Positions 14,279 to 14,941 of a DNA stretch of 14,941 nucleotides are shown piece by piece. Made by a program: the position numbers and the translations under genes. The notes under the pieces are model-generated. The model was given only the letters and a program-made list of their open reading frames with translations, was not told the DNA's origin and searched no databases. How positions within the stretch are numbered: position 1 is the first letter of the stretch; each line of letters begins with the position of its first letter. Origin of the DNA: an uncultured Eubacteriales bacterium (lineage in GTDB: Bacteria; Bacillota; Clostridia; Christensenellales; Borkfalkiaceae); assembly GCA_905211955.1 (NCBI GenBank), contig CAJMCT010000018.1:1-14941 (forward strand), read 5' to 3'.

Positions 14279-14941
14279 TGGAAGAAAGATATAGTAGAAC
14301 GCGTTTACTTATCGGTGACGAAGGCTTAGAAAAATTAAAATCAAAAAGAGTTGCACTCTTTGGTATAGGCGGTGTCGGTGGCTTTGTTTTAGAAGGTTTA
14401 TCACGTAGCGGAATAGGTGAGATTACAATCTTCGATAAAGACAAAGTTAGCGAGTCTAACCTAAATCGCCAAATAATAGCGACCATTGATAGCGTTGGTT
14501 TAGATAAGGTAGAAGTTGCGAAAAATAGAGTCAATAATATTGACGATTCTATTAAAGTTAACGCAATAAAAACCTTTTATCTTCCCGAAAACGCCGACAC
14601 GGTAGATTTTTCTAAGTTTGACTACGTAATCGATGCGGTAGATACCGTTTCGGCTAAAATCTCTATCATAGAAAATGCTAAAAAGGTAGGCGTTCCCGTA
14701 ATATCTTGCATGGGAACGGGCGGAAAGTTAAACCCAGAACTTCTAAAGGTTTCTTGTATAGAAAAAACGTCCGTTTGTCCGTTAGCAAAGGTTATGAGAA
14801 AAGAACTTAAAAACCGCGGTATAACAGACGTTAAAGTGGTTTATAGCACCGAAGAAGGTGTTAGCGCAAAAACCAACTCTAACGAAAAGATTATCCCGTC
14901 AATGATATTCGTTCCCGCTGTAGCAGGACTACTTATCGCAA
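14278..14941 (+). CDS. ThiF/E1-like tRNA threonylcarbamoyladenosine dehydratase (TcdA/CsdL family), 3' end outside window
   Basis: 221 residues are visible and the frame is open to the window edge; family members are about 240-270 residues, so perhaps 20-50 are missing. TcdA cyclises the tRNA modification t6A37 to ct6A using ATP. The N-terminus MEERYSRTRLLIGDEGLEKL is typical. The ATP-binding motif FGIGGVGGFV is at 28-37, with Asp53 at the end of the second strand (IFDKDKV), the E1 motif NLNRQ at 61-65 with Arg64, and VIDAVDTVSAK (117-127). EKTSVCPLAKVMRKEL (162-177) and VVYSTEE (187-193) distinguish the TcdA branch from ThiF or MoeB. The ATG shares a base with the asnA stop (TAATG). A weak AAGGA lies 14 nt upstream, so reinitiation is likely. 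No CsdA/CsdE sulfur-transfer partner is visible. Confidence 0.88.
   Translation, partial: MEERYSRTRLLIGDEGLEKLKSKRVALFGIGGVGGFVLEGLSRSGIGEITIFDKDKVSESNLNRQIIATIDSVGLDKVEVAKNRVNNIDDSIKVNAIKTFYLPENADTVDFSKFDYVIDAVDTVSAKISIIENAKKVGVPVISCMGTGGKLNPELLKVSCIEKTSVCPLAKVMRKELKNRGITDVKVVYSTEEGVSAKTNSNEKIIPSMIFVPAVAGLLIA

Noticed and set aside
1..14941. Mobile elements, CRISPR arrays, tRNA/rRNA genes, defence or biosynthetic systems
   Set aside because: No repeats with spacers, transposase motifs, cloverleaf or rRNA sequence were seen; every long stretch is filled by a recognisable gene.

Overview
The window is a dense, single-strand run of thirteen genes, all on the + strand, from a low-to-moderate GC bacterium. 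It most resembles an uncultured gut-type anaerobe of the Clostridia (Bacillota). The main clue is the order dprA-topA-trmFO-hslV-hslU, a shortened form of the classical Bacillota cluster (dprA-topA-trmFO-xerC-hslV-hslU-codY in Bacillus subtilis). Other hints are a folate-dependent TrmFO, a Cys-rich HisS insertion of a type seen in clostridia, and AGGAG-type ribosome binding sites. The taxonomy is inferred from gene content, not from a marker search.

Layout: positions 1-44 hold a possible -10 box and a small hairpin. Next comes a large polytopic GT-C/PMT-type glycosyltransferase (45-2060), then a DNA-processing pair (YifB/ComM-like AAA+ ATPase and DprA), topoisomerase I, the tRNA m5U54 methyltransferase TrmFO, and the HslV/HslU protease. 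After these come histidyl-tRNA synthetase, a small RseC-family membrane protein, a thioredoxin with a WCNPC active site, serine hydroxymethyltransferase, ammonia-dependent asparagine synthetase, and a ThiF-like protein of the TcdA/CsdL family that runs off the right edge.

Almost every base is coding. Gaps between genes are 0-13 nt except for 38 nt before glyA, and four junctions overlap by 4, 8, 17 or 1 nt. I see no terminator, tRNA, rRNA, mobile element, CRISPR array or riboswitch. The genes look like one or a few long transcription units with translational coupling. There is no stretch over 300 bases without a gene.

Functional themes: DNA topology and uptake or recombination (YifB, DprA, TopA); tRNA maturation and charging (TrmFO, HisS, TcdA-like); protein quality control (HslVU); thiol redox (RseC-like, Trx); and one-carbon and amino-acid metabolism (GlyA, AsnA). 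GlyA makes the 5,10-methylene-tetrahydrofolate that TrmFO uses, so two genes of the run are biochemically linked. This is mainly a housekeeping region and I do not see a clear new system. The points most worth a second look are the absence of xerC and codY from the conserved cluster, the glycosyltransferase with a large inserted extracytoplasmic domain, the RseC-thioredoxin pair with a non-canonical thioredoxin active site, and divergent signature residues in DprA and HslU.
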